From Bacteroidota bacterium (GTDB lineage Bacteria; Bacteroidota; Bacteroidia; Chitinophagales; Chitinophagaceae): a DNA stretch of 64,000 nucleotides. Position 1 is the first letter of the stretch. The number at the start of each line of letters is the position of its first letter. Positions 8,564 through 17,148 of this stretch are shown piece by piece. A model generated the notes under the pieces. The model had not been told where the DNA came from, made no database searches, and saw only the letters and a list, made by a program, of their open reading frames with translations. The translations under genes and the position numbers were made by a program. The stretch spans positions 229,351 through 293,350 of the forward strand of contig JAEYWX010000006.1 of NCBI GenBank assembly GCA_023428755.1, in the 5' to 3' direction.

Positions 8564-8635
8564 CTGTTCACCCGGAGGGTGACTGTTCATCCATCAAGAT
8601 CATATCCGTTGTGCAGTCACCTTTCAGGTGAACAG
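8564..8635. repeat. Nested palindromic element between crtZ and the cyclase gene
   Basis: Two 22-base arms, 8564-8585 and 8614-8635, are imperfect reverse complements (17 of 22 pair). Each arm is itself a small hairpin (TCACC with GGTGA). The outer sequences are CTGTTCACC, GGTGACTG, CAGTCACC and GGTGAACAG. It could form one long stem or two short ones in the mRNA, and could lower or stabilise expression of the last gene, or be a REP-like insertion. Confidence 0.7.
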
Positions 8636-8662
8636 ACAACATTCGTCATTTAAACAAACCAT

Positions 8663-9376
8663 TTGAACGCTCACTACACTTACTTTCTCATTTTGCTTGG
8701 CTCCCTTGCAGGACCGTTGCTGCTGAGCTTCGATAAAAAAGTAGCGTATTATAAAAAGTGGAAGTACCTGTTTCCTGCCTTGTTGTTTCCTGCTATCTTT
8801 TTTATTGTGTGGGATGAATTGAAAACAAGAGCAGGCGTGTGGAGTTTCAGCGACGCACATATTACAGGAATTAAACTCTCTACACTTCCATTGGAAGAAC
8901 TGTTGTTCTTCTTTGTTGTGCCGTACTGCTGCGTATTTATTTATGAATGTATTGTTTGTTATTTTCCTTCTGTAAAACAAAAAACCTGGGGCAGGCCTGT
9001 ATTACTCATCATGGGAGTGTTGTTTGCAGTAGCCGCCATCTTTACCTACGGTAAAGCCTACACGTTTTACACAGCTTTACTGAATGCAGTATTTATTGCA
9101 GTGTTATTTGCGTTTCCAAAATGGTTTAAAGGATTTAATGCTTCTGCATTTTTGATAGCGTACCTGGTTGTGGTAATCCCGTTTTTAATTGTGAATGGAT
9201 TATTAACCGGAATCCCGGTGGTGTTGTATAACGATGCAGAAAATCTCGGCATCCGTATCTTCTCCTTTCTTCCATGGCCCATGAAAAATATTCCGGTGGA
9301 AGATATTTTCTACGGCATGTTATTGATCCTGATGAATGTGGCGATGTTTGAGCGGTTGCGAACAGCAAAAAAATAA
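8663..9376 (+). CDS. Lycopene cyclase, CrtYc/CrtYd-type fusion
   Basis: A 237-residue polytopic membrane protein made of two lycopene cyclase domains, each about 100 residues. This is the fused form of the heterodimeric CrtYc-CrtYd cyclase found in Bacteroidota, actinobacteria and archaea. The first repeat carries the signature LPLEELLFF and the second the related NIPVEDIFYGMLL. It starts with TTG at 8663 and gives the family N-terminus HYTYFLILLGSLAGPLLLSF. It ring-closes one or both ends of lycopene; a single-end cyclase is expected if CruF and CrtD act on the other end, but end specificity cannot be read from sequence. It is the last gene of the crt operon. Confidence 0.85.
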   Translation: MNAHYTYFLILLGSLAGPLLLSFDKKVAYYKKWKYLFPALLFPAIFFIVWDELKTRAGVWSFSDAHITGIKLSTLPLEELLFFFVVPYCCVFIYECIVCYFPSVKQKTWGRPVLLIMGVLFAVAAIFTYGKAYTFYTALLNAVFIAVLFAFPKWFKGFNASAFLIAYLVVVIPFLIVNGLLTGIPVVLYNDAENLGIRIFSFLPWPMKNIPVEDIFYGMLLILMNVAMFERLRTAKK

Positions 9377-9403
9377 CTACTCGAATGAGTAAAAAAACTG
9401 CAA

Positions 9404-9793
9404 CTAATCATGCATGTTTACGAAAACCAATTTTTTATCATTTGTATAGGAGATGTCTATTGTTCGGCTGGTTGCTCCGGAAGTCATTCTGATTTCAGCT
9501 TGTTCGGGTAGCGTATCAATACAGAAGTAGCAAAGAACAGTCGTTTCAATGCTGCACGTCTTATTCAACTTATCAACTAATTCATCAAGTGATCTCTTTA
9601 AACCATCGGGGACTCCGCTCGTTTGAACAACAGGGATGCCTGCACATATCTTGTTAATCTCTGTCCGTATCAATGCCTGGTCATTTTCAACGATTGCTTT
9701 TCTGATGATCGTTCCATTACAATCTGCATCATCCTTTTTGCAGGATGTAAATAACAGCAAGAAACCATAAATTATGATGAATGACTTTTTCAT
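9404..9793 (-). CDS. Small lipoprotein of unknown function
   Basis: A 129-residue protein starting MKKSFIIIYGFLLLFTSCKKDD, a clear lipoprotein signal with lipobox FTSC, followed by a typical charged Bacteroidota tether. The start at 9793 was chosen because of this signal; the frame extends 24 codons further without one. The mature part has five further cysteines, including CYFC, and no recognised domain. It points toward the crt operon end and lies 41 bases beyond the stop of the DUF6089 gene on the same strand. Function is unknown. Confidence 0.7.
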   Translation of the reverse strand: MKKSFIIIYGFLLLFTSCKKDDADCNGTIIRKAIVENDQALIRTEINKICAGIPVVQTSGVPDGLKRSLDELVDKLNKTCSIETTVLCYFCIDTLPEQAEIRMTSGATSRTIDISYTNDKKLVFVNMHD

Positions 9794-9834
9794 ATCAATT
9801 ATGACAACGCATGCCGGTGTTCCGTTGCAGCAAG

Positions 9835-10689
9835 CTAATAACCTTTTTCTCTCACACCCGGGCACCCCACTTTTTTATTTTTCTTGAACGATGCAATGCC
9901 CGATGTGCGTTCGTACCAATCAACAAACGGACGCCATACAATGGTTAGCTGTACAAAGTAATACGCATCTTTGTTTTTTTCGCTGCCACGTAAACTGCCA
10001 GCGGCCGGATAAGTACCACTGCCACGGTAGGCCATGTCAACAGCTGTTTGTCCTCTGGCAGCCAGCAACGTTGCCTGGTCAACATACGATGTACTTACAT
10101 CATCTATATAATCCGTGAATGTTTTGCGATAGCCAAGCTCCAACCCTACACGCAGATCTTCGGTTAACAGATATTCAGCACCAATTCCAAACGGTATGGA
10201 GAATTGTGTTGATTTATACGTTTTCTTACCGGGGATAACTCCTTGCCCTTCGGTACTCAATGGTTGCAGAAAAACTTTGGTGCCGTTGTTGTCGGCTGTA
10301 AAAGGTTTGATGCGGTACAAACCACCACCTGCAAACACATAGGGGGTCCACCATTTATAATTCAGGTTGAAAATATTGTATTGTGCGCCCAGTTCCCATT
10401 CAAACAAATTGGTTTGAAAGCTGAGGTTGCGGCTCTGCAGCGAAGCGCTTTTACTTTTTGCATCGGCAGCACGTAACATCCCAAAACTGAGATGGGTGCG
10501 GGCCAGTAAATGTTCGGTTAAATCATAACGGGCACCAATGCTTCCCACAAATTTTGATTGTTGAAAGGTGAACGCTTTTCTCTGCAGATCGCCCTGGTAA
10601 TTGGCCAATCCGCCACGAAACGATAAATGGAAATTTTGTGCCTGCAGCAACACCGGTAACAAACAAAACAGAAAGATGAGTTTTTTCAT
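9835..10689 (-). CDS. DUF6089-like outer membrane beta-barrel protein
   Basis: A 284-residue secreted protein. The signal peptide is MKKLIFLFCLLPVLLQAQ, and the first strand carries GGLANYQGDLQ, the hallmark of the DUF6089 outer-membrane family of Bacteroidota. Alternating hydrophobic strands such as WELGAQYNIFNLNYKWWTPY suggest an eight-stranded barrel. The start at 10689 is set by the signal peptide; the open frame runs upstream to 10884 and would overlap serC on the other strand. The role of the family is unknown. Confidence 0.8.
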   Translation of the reverse strand: MKKLIFLFCLLPVLLQAQNFHLSFRGGLANYQGDLQRKAFTFQQSKFVGSIGARYDLTEHLLARTHLSFGMLRAADAKSKSASLQSRNLSFQTNLFEWELGAQYNIFNLNYKWWTPYVFAGGGLYRIKPFTADNNGTKVFLQPLSTEGQGVIPGKKTYKSTQFSIPFGIGAEYLLTEDLRVGLELGYRKTFTDYIDDVSTSYVDQATLLAARGQTAVDMAYRGSGTYPAAGSLRGSEKNKDAYYFVQLTIVWRPFVDWYERTSGIASFKKNKKVGCPGVREKGY

Positions 10690-10864
10690 ACAACGATGAT
10701 TGGATAAGAACATAAAGGTACTGTTCGGAACAGTAACGTAAAAACAGTGCAGAAAGTATGGTGAGGGTTGCCAACCTTCAAATTGAATCCCCGGCCGACC
10801 TGCGGTCAGACGGGGTGGCAAGCTCCTAACAATTGTTCCTGTTAAATCAATTAATTTCGCTGCC

Positions 10865-11938
10865 ATGATGATGCATAATTTCAACGCAGGTCCTTCTGTT
10901 TTACCAAAGGAAGTGTTTCAGCAGGCAAGTGAAGCGATTCTTAATTTCAACAACAGCGGTTTATCCATTCTTGAAATTGGTCACCGTACACCGCTATTTG
11001 AAGATGTGATGAACGAAGCCCGATCGCTGGTGAAGGAATTGATGCAGCTGGATGATGATCATGAAGTATTGTTTCTCCATGGTGGTGCTACGACACAGTT
11101 TATGCAGATACCAATGAACCTGCTCAACGAAAACGAAGCAGCAGCTTATACTGAAACAGGAACCTGGGCAGGCAAAGCCATTAAGGAAGCCAAGCTGTTT
11201 GGTCATGTAGAAATTGTGGGTTCATCCAAAGACACGAATTATACAACCATGCCGCATGAGCTGGCTGTTCCCGCAACAGCTGCTTATTTGCACATTACTA
11301 CCAACGAAACCATCGCCGGAACACAATGGCACCAGATGCCGTACGATTGTGGTGTGCCGTTGGTGGCTGATATGAGTAGTGATATTTTGAGCCGTGTGCT
11401 CGACTTCAACAAGTTCGATCTGATCTATGCAGGCGCACAAAAAAATATGGGCGCCGCCGGTGTAAACCTGGTGATCGTGAATAAAAATATTCTCGGAAAA
11501 GTAGAACGTACCATTCCAACCATACTCGATTACCGCAATCATATCAAAGAAGGCAGTATGCTTAACACGCCTCCTGTTTTTGCCGTGTATGTAGCCATGC
11601 TTACATTGCGTTGGTTAAAAGCACAAGGTGGCGTAGCAGCTATTGAAGCCATCAACAATCAAAAAGCAGAACGTATTTATGCTGCATTGGAAGCGATTCC
11701 TTTTATTCAATTACCTGTAGCAACTGCCGACAGAAGTAAGATGAACGTGGTGTTTACGATGAACGATGCAGCAAAAGAAGCAGCCTTTCTGCAATTATGC
11801 AAAGAGCAGGGCATGTATGGGGTAAAAGGCCACCGCAGTGTGGGCGGTTTCCGCTTGAGTTTATACAATGCATTGGGAATGGAAAGCGTTGAGGCAATGG
11901 TGGCGTTGCTGAATGATTTTGCGAGGAAGAATGGGTAA
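10865..11938 (+). CDS. serC: Phosphoserine aminotransferase
   Basis: A 357-residue class V aminotransferase that converts 3-phosphohydroxypyruvate and glutamate to phosphoserine and 2-oxoglutarate (it can also act in PLP synthesis). The start HNFNAGPSVLPKEVF is the SerC signature. The PLP-binding lysine is K193 in YAGAQKNMGAAG, and GHRSVGGFRLSLYNALG closes the protein. Three ATG codons in a row (10865, 10868, 10871) make the exact start uncertain by two residues. A DUF1015 gene follows in the same direction after 98 bases. Confidence 0.95.
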   Translation: MMMHNFNAGPSVLPKEVFQQASEAILNFNNSGLSILEIGHRTPLFEDVMNEARSLVKELMQLDDDHEVLFLHGGATTQFMQIPMNLLNENEAAAYTETGTWAGKAIKEAKLFGHVEIVGSSKDTNYTTMPHELAVPATAAYLHITTNETIAGTQWHQMPYDCGVPLVADMSSDILSRVLDFNKFDLIYAGAQKNMGAAGVNLVIVNKNILGKVERTIPTILDYRNHIKEGSMLNTPPVFAVYVAMLTLRWLKAQGGVAAIEAINNQKAERIYAALEAIPFIQLPVATADRSKMNVVFTMNDAAKEAAFLQLCKEQGMYGVKGHRSVGGFRLSLYNALGMESVEAMVALLNDFARKNG

Positions 11939-12036
11939 GGCTGATAACCTTTTCATAAGAGCGTCAATTTGATTTATCCGGCAACCATGGGAAAATTCCT
12001 TTTCTTTGCAGCCGGTTCGTAAGTACAATACATTTT

Positions 12037-13275
12037 ATGGCTATCATTGTTCCGTTCAAAGCCCTGCGTCCGCAGGCACAGTTTGCAAAGCAGGTGGCAG
12101 CACGTCCTTACGATGTGCTCAACAGTAAAGAGGCAAAGGAAGAAGCGCAAGGCAATCCTTATTCATTTTTACATATCACCAAACCGGAGATCGATCTTCC
12201 TGAAGAAACCGATCATTATGCACCGGAGGTCTATCTCAAAGCAAAAGAAAACCTGCAGGCGTTTATCCAGCGGGATGTGTTGTTTCGTGAAAGCAAACCC
12301 TGCTATTATATCTATCGCTTGATCATGAATGGCCGCAGTCAAACAGGGTTGGTATGTGGCAGTGCCGTGGCCGATTATGAAAACGATGTGATCAAAAAAC
12401 ACGAGTTCACACGTCCCGAAAAAGAGAACGATCGTATCAATCATATCAAGATCAGTGGCGCACAAACCGGCAATGTATTTTTGGCCTACCGGGATGTTAC
12501 GGCATTGAACGAACTCATTGAAAAATGGAAAACAGATAAAAGCCCCATTTACGATTTTACGGCCGATGATGATATTCAACATACCATTTGGGTAGTGAAT
12601 GATGATGCCGCTATCAAAACCATCAGCATCTTATTTGAACAACAGGTGCCGCAAACCTATATTGCCGATGGACATCACCGTGCTGCCTCTGCTGCAAAAG
12701 TGCGGGCGGCTTTGTGGGATGCTGCTACAGAAGAAAGCGATTATTTCTTAACCACTTTGTTCCCCGCCAGCGAATTGCAGATACTTGATTACAATCGTGT
12801 GGTGAAAGACCTCAACGGTTTATCGGTTGATGAATTGCTGGAAAAAATCAAAGCCGATTTTGATGTGAAGCTGATGGGAAAAGATGCGGTGAAGCCAACA
12901 GCCTTACACAGCTTTGGCATGTATCTTGACAAGAACTGGTATCAACTCACCGCCAAAGAAGGTACGTACAAAACCGATCCGATCGGTGTGCTGGATGTAA
13001 CGATCCTTTCTGATAATATCCTCGATAAACATCTTGGAATAAAAGATCAACGTACCGATAAACGCATCGACTTTGTAGGCGGTATCCGTGGGTTGGGTGA
13101 ATTGCAGAAGCGTGTTGACAGTGGTGAAATGCAGGTGGCTTTCAGTCTGTACCCGGTTACCATGGAGCAGTTGTTTGATATTGCCGACAGTGGGAATGTA
13201 ATGCCTCCTAAAAGCACCTGGTTTGAACCAAAGTTGAGGGATGGGTTACTGACGCATCTCATTTATGAATCTTAA
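12037..13275 (+). CDS. DUF1015 family protein
   Basis: A 412-residue cytoplasmic protein of the DUF1015 family, recognised by its opening VPFKALRPQ followed by AARPYDVLNSKEA and by the internal block YIADGHHRAASAAKVR. The function of the family is not established. Its place just after serC matches a recurrent association with serine biosynthesis genes that I recall from other genomes, so a role in serine or phosphoserine metabolism is plausible. No serA or serB lies in the window. No signal peptide or membrane segment is seen. Confidence 0.85.
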   Translation: MAIIVPFKALRPQAQFAKQVAARPYDVLNSKEAKEEAQGNPYSFLHITKPEIDLPEETDHYAPEVYLKAKENLQAFIQRDVLFRESKPCYYIYRLIMNGRSQTGLVCGSAVADYENDVIKKHEFTRPEKENDRINHIKISGAQTGNVFLAYRDVTALNELIEKWKTDKSPIYDFTADDDIQHTIWVVNDDAAIKTISILFEQQVPQTYIADGHHRAASAAKVRAALWDAATEESDYFLTTLFPASELQILDYNRVVKDLNGLSVDELLEKIKADFDVKLMGKDAVKPTALHSFGMYLDKNWYQLTAKEGTYKTDPIGVLDVTILSDNILDKHLGIKDQRTDKRIDFVGGIRGLGELQKRVDSGEMQVAFSLYPVTMEQLFDIADSGNVMPPKSTWFEPKLRDGLLTHLIYES

Positions 13276-13292
13276 TAAAAATACAAGAAGAG

Positions 13293-13319
13293 AAAGGGGC
13301 GGTGATGAATCGCCTCTTT
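13293..13319 (+). terminator. Hairpin terminator after the DUF1015 gene
   Basis: AAAGGGGCG (13293-13301) pairs with CGCCTCTTT (13311-13319), with one G-U pair and a 9-base loop. The T tract after it is short, so termination may be partial. Confidence 0.55.
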
Positions 13320-13339
13320 TGATTTAATTTTGGCCCGAT

Positions 13340-14365
13340 ATGAAGAAACAACTCTTTACCATTTGTTTTGTTTTGCTGCAACTCTTTGCTGCTGCACAGG
13401 ATCCTGATGCATCACAACTGCACGAAACAGGCAAACAGTTTATGCGTGGTGGCGATTGGAACAATGCTGTACTTGTACTCAACAAAGCGCTGCAGAAAGA
13501 ACCACAGAATATCTTGATCCTGAAAGATCTGGCATTGACGTATTACTACCAGCGTGATTTTGCAAAGGCAAGAGAAACCATACGTCCATTGGTTGAGAAA
13601 GATGATGCGGATGTACAGGCCTACCAGATTGCCGGCAATATTTACAAAGCATTGGCAGAGCGGAAGGATGCAGAGAAGATGTACAAGCGAGCTTTGAAAA
13701 AATATCCAACCAGTGGTCCGTTGTATGCAGAGTATGGTGAGTTGTTGTGGATGATGAATGAAAACTACACCAGCATTGAACAATGGGAACTCGGTATTAA
13801 AAACGATCCGGGCTATGCAGGCAATTATTATTTCGCAGCCCGTTATTACTACTTTACTACAGATAAAGTGTGGGCATTGATCTACGGTGAAATTTTTGTG
13901 AACATGGAAAGTTACAGCAGCCGTACGGCGGAGATCAAAAATCTGTTGCTCGACAGTTATAAAAAATTCTTTGTAGTTGAACAAAAAGATCCCAAAGCAA
14001 AACCACCAAAACAAAAAAATGAGTTCAGTGATGCGTTTATGGCTGTAATGAATCAGAACAGCAGCGTGGTAGAAAAGGGAATTACAACAGAATCACTAAC
14101 AATGCTGCGTACTCGCTTTTTGCTCGATTGGAATAAAGAGTATGCGGCTAAATTTCCGTTCCGTTTGTTTGAACACCAGAAACAACTGTTGCAGGAAGGT
14201 ATGTTTGATGCGTACAATCAATGGATCTTTGAAGCGGCCGGCGACCTGGCAAAGTATGAAAGCTGGACCAAACTCAATGCCGAACAATACAATGAGTTTA
14301 CCCGTTTTCAAAAATCAAAATTGTTTAAAGTGCCCAACGGGCAGTATTATAAAAATAGTAATTAG
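13340..14365 (+). CDS. Secreted TPR-repeat protein
   Basis: A 341-residue protein with signal peptide MKKQLFTICFVLLQLFAAAQ, likely periplasmic. Residues about 25-170 contain four TPR units (for example KQFMRGGDWNNAVLVLNKALQKEP). The C-terminal half is helical and ends without a known domain. TPR proteins of this kind often serve as scaffolds in envelope complexes, including gliding and secretion machinery, but nothing here names a partner. It lies between two terminators, so it is probably a single-gene unit. Confidence 0.75.
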   Translation: MKKQLFTICFVLLQLFAAAQDPDASQLHETGKQFMRGGDWNNAVLVLNKALQKEPQNILILKDLALTYYYQRDFAKARETIRPLVEKDDADVQAYQIAGNIYKALAERKDAEKMYKRALKKYPTSGPLYAEYGELLWMMNENYTSIEQWELGIKNDPGYAGNYYFAARYYYFTTDKVWALIYGEIFVNMESYSSRTAEIKNLLLDSYKKFFVVEQKDPKAKPPKQKNEFSDAFMAVMNQNSSVVEKGITTESLTMLRTRFLLDWNKEYAAKFPFRLFEHQKQLLQEGMFDAYNQWIFEAAGDLAKYESWTKLNAEQYNEFTRFQKSKLFKVPNGQYYKNSN

Positions 14366-14372
14366 TCGAATG

Positions 14373-14402
14373 AAAATCCTCCGCAAAACGGAGGATTTTT
14401 TC
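14373..14402 (+). terminator. Rho-independent terminator after the TPR gene
   Basis: AATCCTCCG (14375-14383) pairs with CGGAGGATT (14389-14397) around a CAAAA loop and is followed by Ts. The stop codon is 8 bases upstream. Confidence 0.9.
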
Positions 14403-14487
14403 TATCGGTTCGTTTTGTTTTTCTCCTTAACTTACTGTTCTGTCAGCAGGATATTCCTGTTGTGTTTTCATATTAATTGCATGCTAT

Positions 14488-16281
14488 ATGACGAGTCCAA
14501 AACGTTTATTTGATTGTATTGATGTACAGTTGGCAAAATTTCCACAGGAAGCGATGTTTGCTGCCAAAGAAGAAGGCGGCATCTGGAAAAAATACAGTAC
14601 GGCCGAAGTAAAAACTATTGTTGATCGCTTAGCGGCCGGGCTAATTCATCTCGGCATCAGCGCCAATGATATGAGTGTGGAGAAGCGGGATAAGATTGCT
14701 GTGATCAGTAATAACCGGCCGGAGTGGATGTTGCTCGATTTGGCTGTGCAGAAAACAGGTGCTGTGTTGGTGCCCATTTATCCAACCTTAGCCATCAACG
14801 AGCTGGAGTTCGTGTTGAACGATGCCGCTGTGAAACTGGTGTTTGTAAGCGACCAGGATCTTTATGATAAAGTACAAAAAGCAAGAGCCAAAGTTCCAAG
14901 CGTACAGGCAGTATTTACATTCGATTACCTGCAACCATCTTTGCATTGGAAGGAGATTATGAGCAAAGCAACTGATGACGATATGAAAAAGTTGACGTTG
15001 GCTGCAGATGCGATTCATTATGAAGACATGGTGACCATCATTTACACATCGGGTACCACGGGTACACCCAAAGGTGTGATGCTGAGTCATAAGAATATTC
15101 TCAGCAATGTGATTTCCAGTACGCAGGTGTTTGATGAGTTTTGTGTGCCGGGTGATAAGGCGTTGAGCTTTCTTCCACTCAATCATATTTTTGAACGGAT
15201 GGTAACGTACATCTATCTGTTCAATGGCGTATCGATCTGGTATGCAGAAAGCCTTGATAAGATCGGCGATAACTTAAAGGAAGTACAGCCTTCGGTATTT
15301 ACAACTGTACCCCGACTGCTTGAAAAAGTGTACGAACGAATTATGGGCAAAGGGCAGGAATTAACAGGGCTAAAGAAAAAACTATTCTTCTGGGCGGTTG
15401 ATGTGGGCAGCAAGTTTGATCTCGGAAAGAACCAGGGTTTTTTCTACAACCTAAAACTGGCCATTGCCAATAAACTCATCTTTAAAAAGTGGCGTGAAGG
15501 GTTGGGTGGCAAAGTGAAAGCGATTGTTACCGGAGCCGCTGCTTGCCAGGTGCGACTGCTGCGTGTGTTCACCGCCGGTAAATTGGTGATCATGGAAGGT
15601 TATGGTTTAACTGAAACATCGCCGGTGATTGCTGTAAACCGGTACAATGAAAAAGGAAGACGTTTTGGAACAGTAGGCCCGGTGATCGATGGAGTTGAAG
15701 TAAAACTGGCCGAAGACGGAGAGATCTGCTGTAAAGGCGATAATGTGATGATGGGTTATTACAAACGTCCAGATTTAACAGCTGAAGTTATTGATGCGCA
15801 TGGTTATTTCCATACCGGTGATATTGGTGTATTGGAAGGCGGAAAATTTTTAAAGATCACTGACCGTAAAAAAGAGATCTTTAAAACAAGTGGTGGTAAA
15901 TATGTAGCACCACAGCCCATTGAAAACAAAATGAAGGAAAGCAAGTTTATTGAGCAGATGATGGTGGTGGGTCCGGAGCGCAAGTTTGCGGGAGCGTTGA
16001 TTGTGCCATCATTTGAAAATCTGAAAATATGGGCCGGTCAAAACAATATCAGTTTTGGAACGGTGCATGATCTCATCCGCAACCCCGCCGTGCTGGAAAT
16101 GTATAAGAACATTGTGGAAGAATTTAATCAGCAGTTCAACCATGTAGAGCAGATCAAAAAGTTTGAACTCTGTGCCAATGAATGGACGGTGGATGGCGGC
16201 GAACTGACACCAACCTTGAAGCTGAAGCGGAAAGTGATTATGGAGAAGTACCGGGATGCGATTGAACGGATTTATTTGTAG
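14488..16281 (+). CDS. Long-chain acyl-CoA synthetase (AMP-binding)
   Basis: A 597-residue adenylate-forming enzyme that activates long-chain fatty acids to acyl-CoA. Motifs in order are the P-loop YTSGTTGTPKGVMLSHKN, the acyl/adenylate motif GYGLTETSPVIAVNR, YFHTGDIG, and DRKKEIFKTSGGKYVAPQPIE in the mobile C-terminal domain with the catalytic lysine TPTLKLKRK. Length and order match the FAA1/FadD15-like branch common in Bacteroidota. It appears monocistronic, with a terminator before it. Chain-length preference is not predictable. Confidence 0.92.
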   Translation: MTSPKRLFDCIDVQLAKFPQEAMFAAKEEGGIWKKYSTAEVKTIVDRLAAGLIHLGISANDMSVEKRDKIAVISNNRPEWMLLDLAVQKTGAVLVPIYPTLAINELEFVLNDAAVKLVFVSDQDLYDKVQKARAKVPSVQAVFTFDYLQPSLHWKEIMSKATDDDMKKLTLAADAIHYEDMVTIIYTSGTTGTPKGVMLSHKNILSNVISSTQVFDEFCVPGDKALSFLPLNHIFERMVTYIYLFNGVSIWYAESLDKIGDNLKEVQPSVFTTVPRLLEKVYERIMGKGQELTGLKKKLFFWAVDVGSKFDLGKNQGFFYNLKLAIANKLIFKKWREGLGGKVKAIVTGAAACQVRLLRVFTAGKLVIMEGYGLTETSPVIAVNRYNEKGRRFGTVGPVIDGVEVKLAEDGEICCKGDNVMMGYYKRPDLTAEVIDAHGYFHTGDIGVLEGGKFLKITDRKKEIFKTSGGKYVAPQPIENKMKESKFIEQMMVVGPERKFAGALIVPSFENLKIWAGQNNISFGTVHDLIRNPAVLEMYKNIVEEFNQQFNHVEQIKKFELCANEWTVDGGELTPTLKLKRKVIMEKYRDAIERIYL

Positions 16282-16307
16282 AGGGATGAATTCCTATTTG
16301 ATATCCA

Positions 16308-16607
16308 ATGCAGCATGGCGGTTCAGTATATATAATGACGAATTCAAATCGTACTACCTTGTATGTTGGCGTTACTTCAGATTTGCGAAATCGGGTACTT
16401 CAGCACAAAGAGCATTTTTATGTAGGGAGTTTTACTGACAAATATAATTGTACTATTTGTGTTTACTTTGAGCATTTTGGACGCATTGAAGAAGCCATTG
16501 CAAGAGAAAAGGAAATTAAAAAGTGGCGTCGGGAGAAGAAAGATAAATTGATCAGTTCAATGAATCCTAATTGGGAAGATTTGTGGAAGGAGATTGAAAC
16601 ATGGTAA
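16308..16607 (+). CDS. GIY-YIG superfamily endonuclease-like protein
   Basis: A 99-residue single-domain GIY-YIG protein. The two signature strands appear as VYIMTN and LYVGVTSDLRNRV, with the catalytic Arg after the second strand, a conserved EHF segment and the Glu in AIAREKEIKKWRREKK. Such short proteins (YhbQ/UPF0213-like) are widespread and mostly uncharacterised; nuclease activity is inferred from the family. It lies 26 bases after the acyl-CoA synthetase and just before a tandem repeat, so a link to local rearrangement is possible but unproven. Confidence 0.85.
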   Translation: MQHGGSVYIMTNSNRTTLYVGVTSDLRNRVLQHKEHFYVGSFTDKYNCTICVYFEHFGRIEEAIAREKEIKKWRREKKDKLISSMNPNWEDLWKEIETW

Positions 16608-16620
16608 TGATGGCTTATGT

Positions 16621-16793
16621 CTTTTGCATGAGCAGAGGCAGTTTAATTGTTTAGAGATTTCTCACCCCGCCGCAAGCTTCTAGTAAGTTGAACATTAAAC
16701 TGGGGAGGTTCGAAATGACGCACTCTGAAAAAAATGAAACTTTAAGATTATTCAAACTCTTACACCGTCATGTCGATGACAGGAGACATCTCT
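16621..16793. repeat. Tandem repeat copy 1 (173 bp)
   Basis: First of two near-identical direct repeats, 202 bases apart from start to start. Shared landmarks are TGCATGAGCAG, TTTCTCACCCCGCCGCAAGC, TTCGAAATGACGCACTC and CAGGAGACATCTCT. The inner ATTTCTC...CGAAAT and ATGTC...GACAT pairs are the palindromic cores often seen in Bacteroidota intergenic repeats. No open frame is credible here. Confidence 0.85.
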
Positions 16794-16822
16794 GCGATTG
16801 CAGTGGTTTATAGTTCGTTGAA

Positions 16823-16994
16823 CTCTTGCATGAGCAGAAGCAATTTAATTATTTAGCGATTTCTCACCCCGCCGCAAGCTTCTAGTAAGTTGAACATTAA
16901 ACAGGCGGGGTTCGAAATGACGCACTCCGAAAAAATGAAACTTTAAGATTATTCAAACTCTTACACCGTCATGTCGACGGCAGGAGACATCTCT
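16823..16994. repeat. Tandem repeat copy 2 (172 bp)
   Basis: Second copy, differing from the first by about ten substitutions and a one-base gap. In this copy the CACCCCGCC arm pairs better with GGCGGGGTT (copy 1 has a degraded arm at the same place). The rest of the 541-base gap up to pyrH (16995-17148) shows no gene or clear element. Confidence 0.85.
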
Positions 16995-17148
16995 ATGACT
17001 TAATGTTGTATGAGTCATTTAAAGAACAGCTGCGTTTCAACTTAAAGCACAAGTGTGCGACGCAACCAAAGTCTCATAGCAGTACCACCGTCCGTCACCA
17101 AACCCGTATTCATTTTTCCCATCACGGCAAATCTTCTATCTTCGCAGC

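Noticed and set aside
13412..14014. 200-codon minus-strand frame
   Set aside because: Antisense to the TPR protein; rich in Cys, Phe and Ile as expected from reading Lys/Asn/Glu-rich codons backwards.
16621..16994. CRISPR-like array
   Set aside because: Only two units of about 172 bp with a 30-base gap and no cas genes; not a CRISPR structure.
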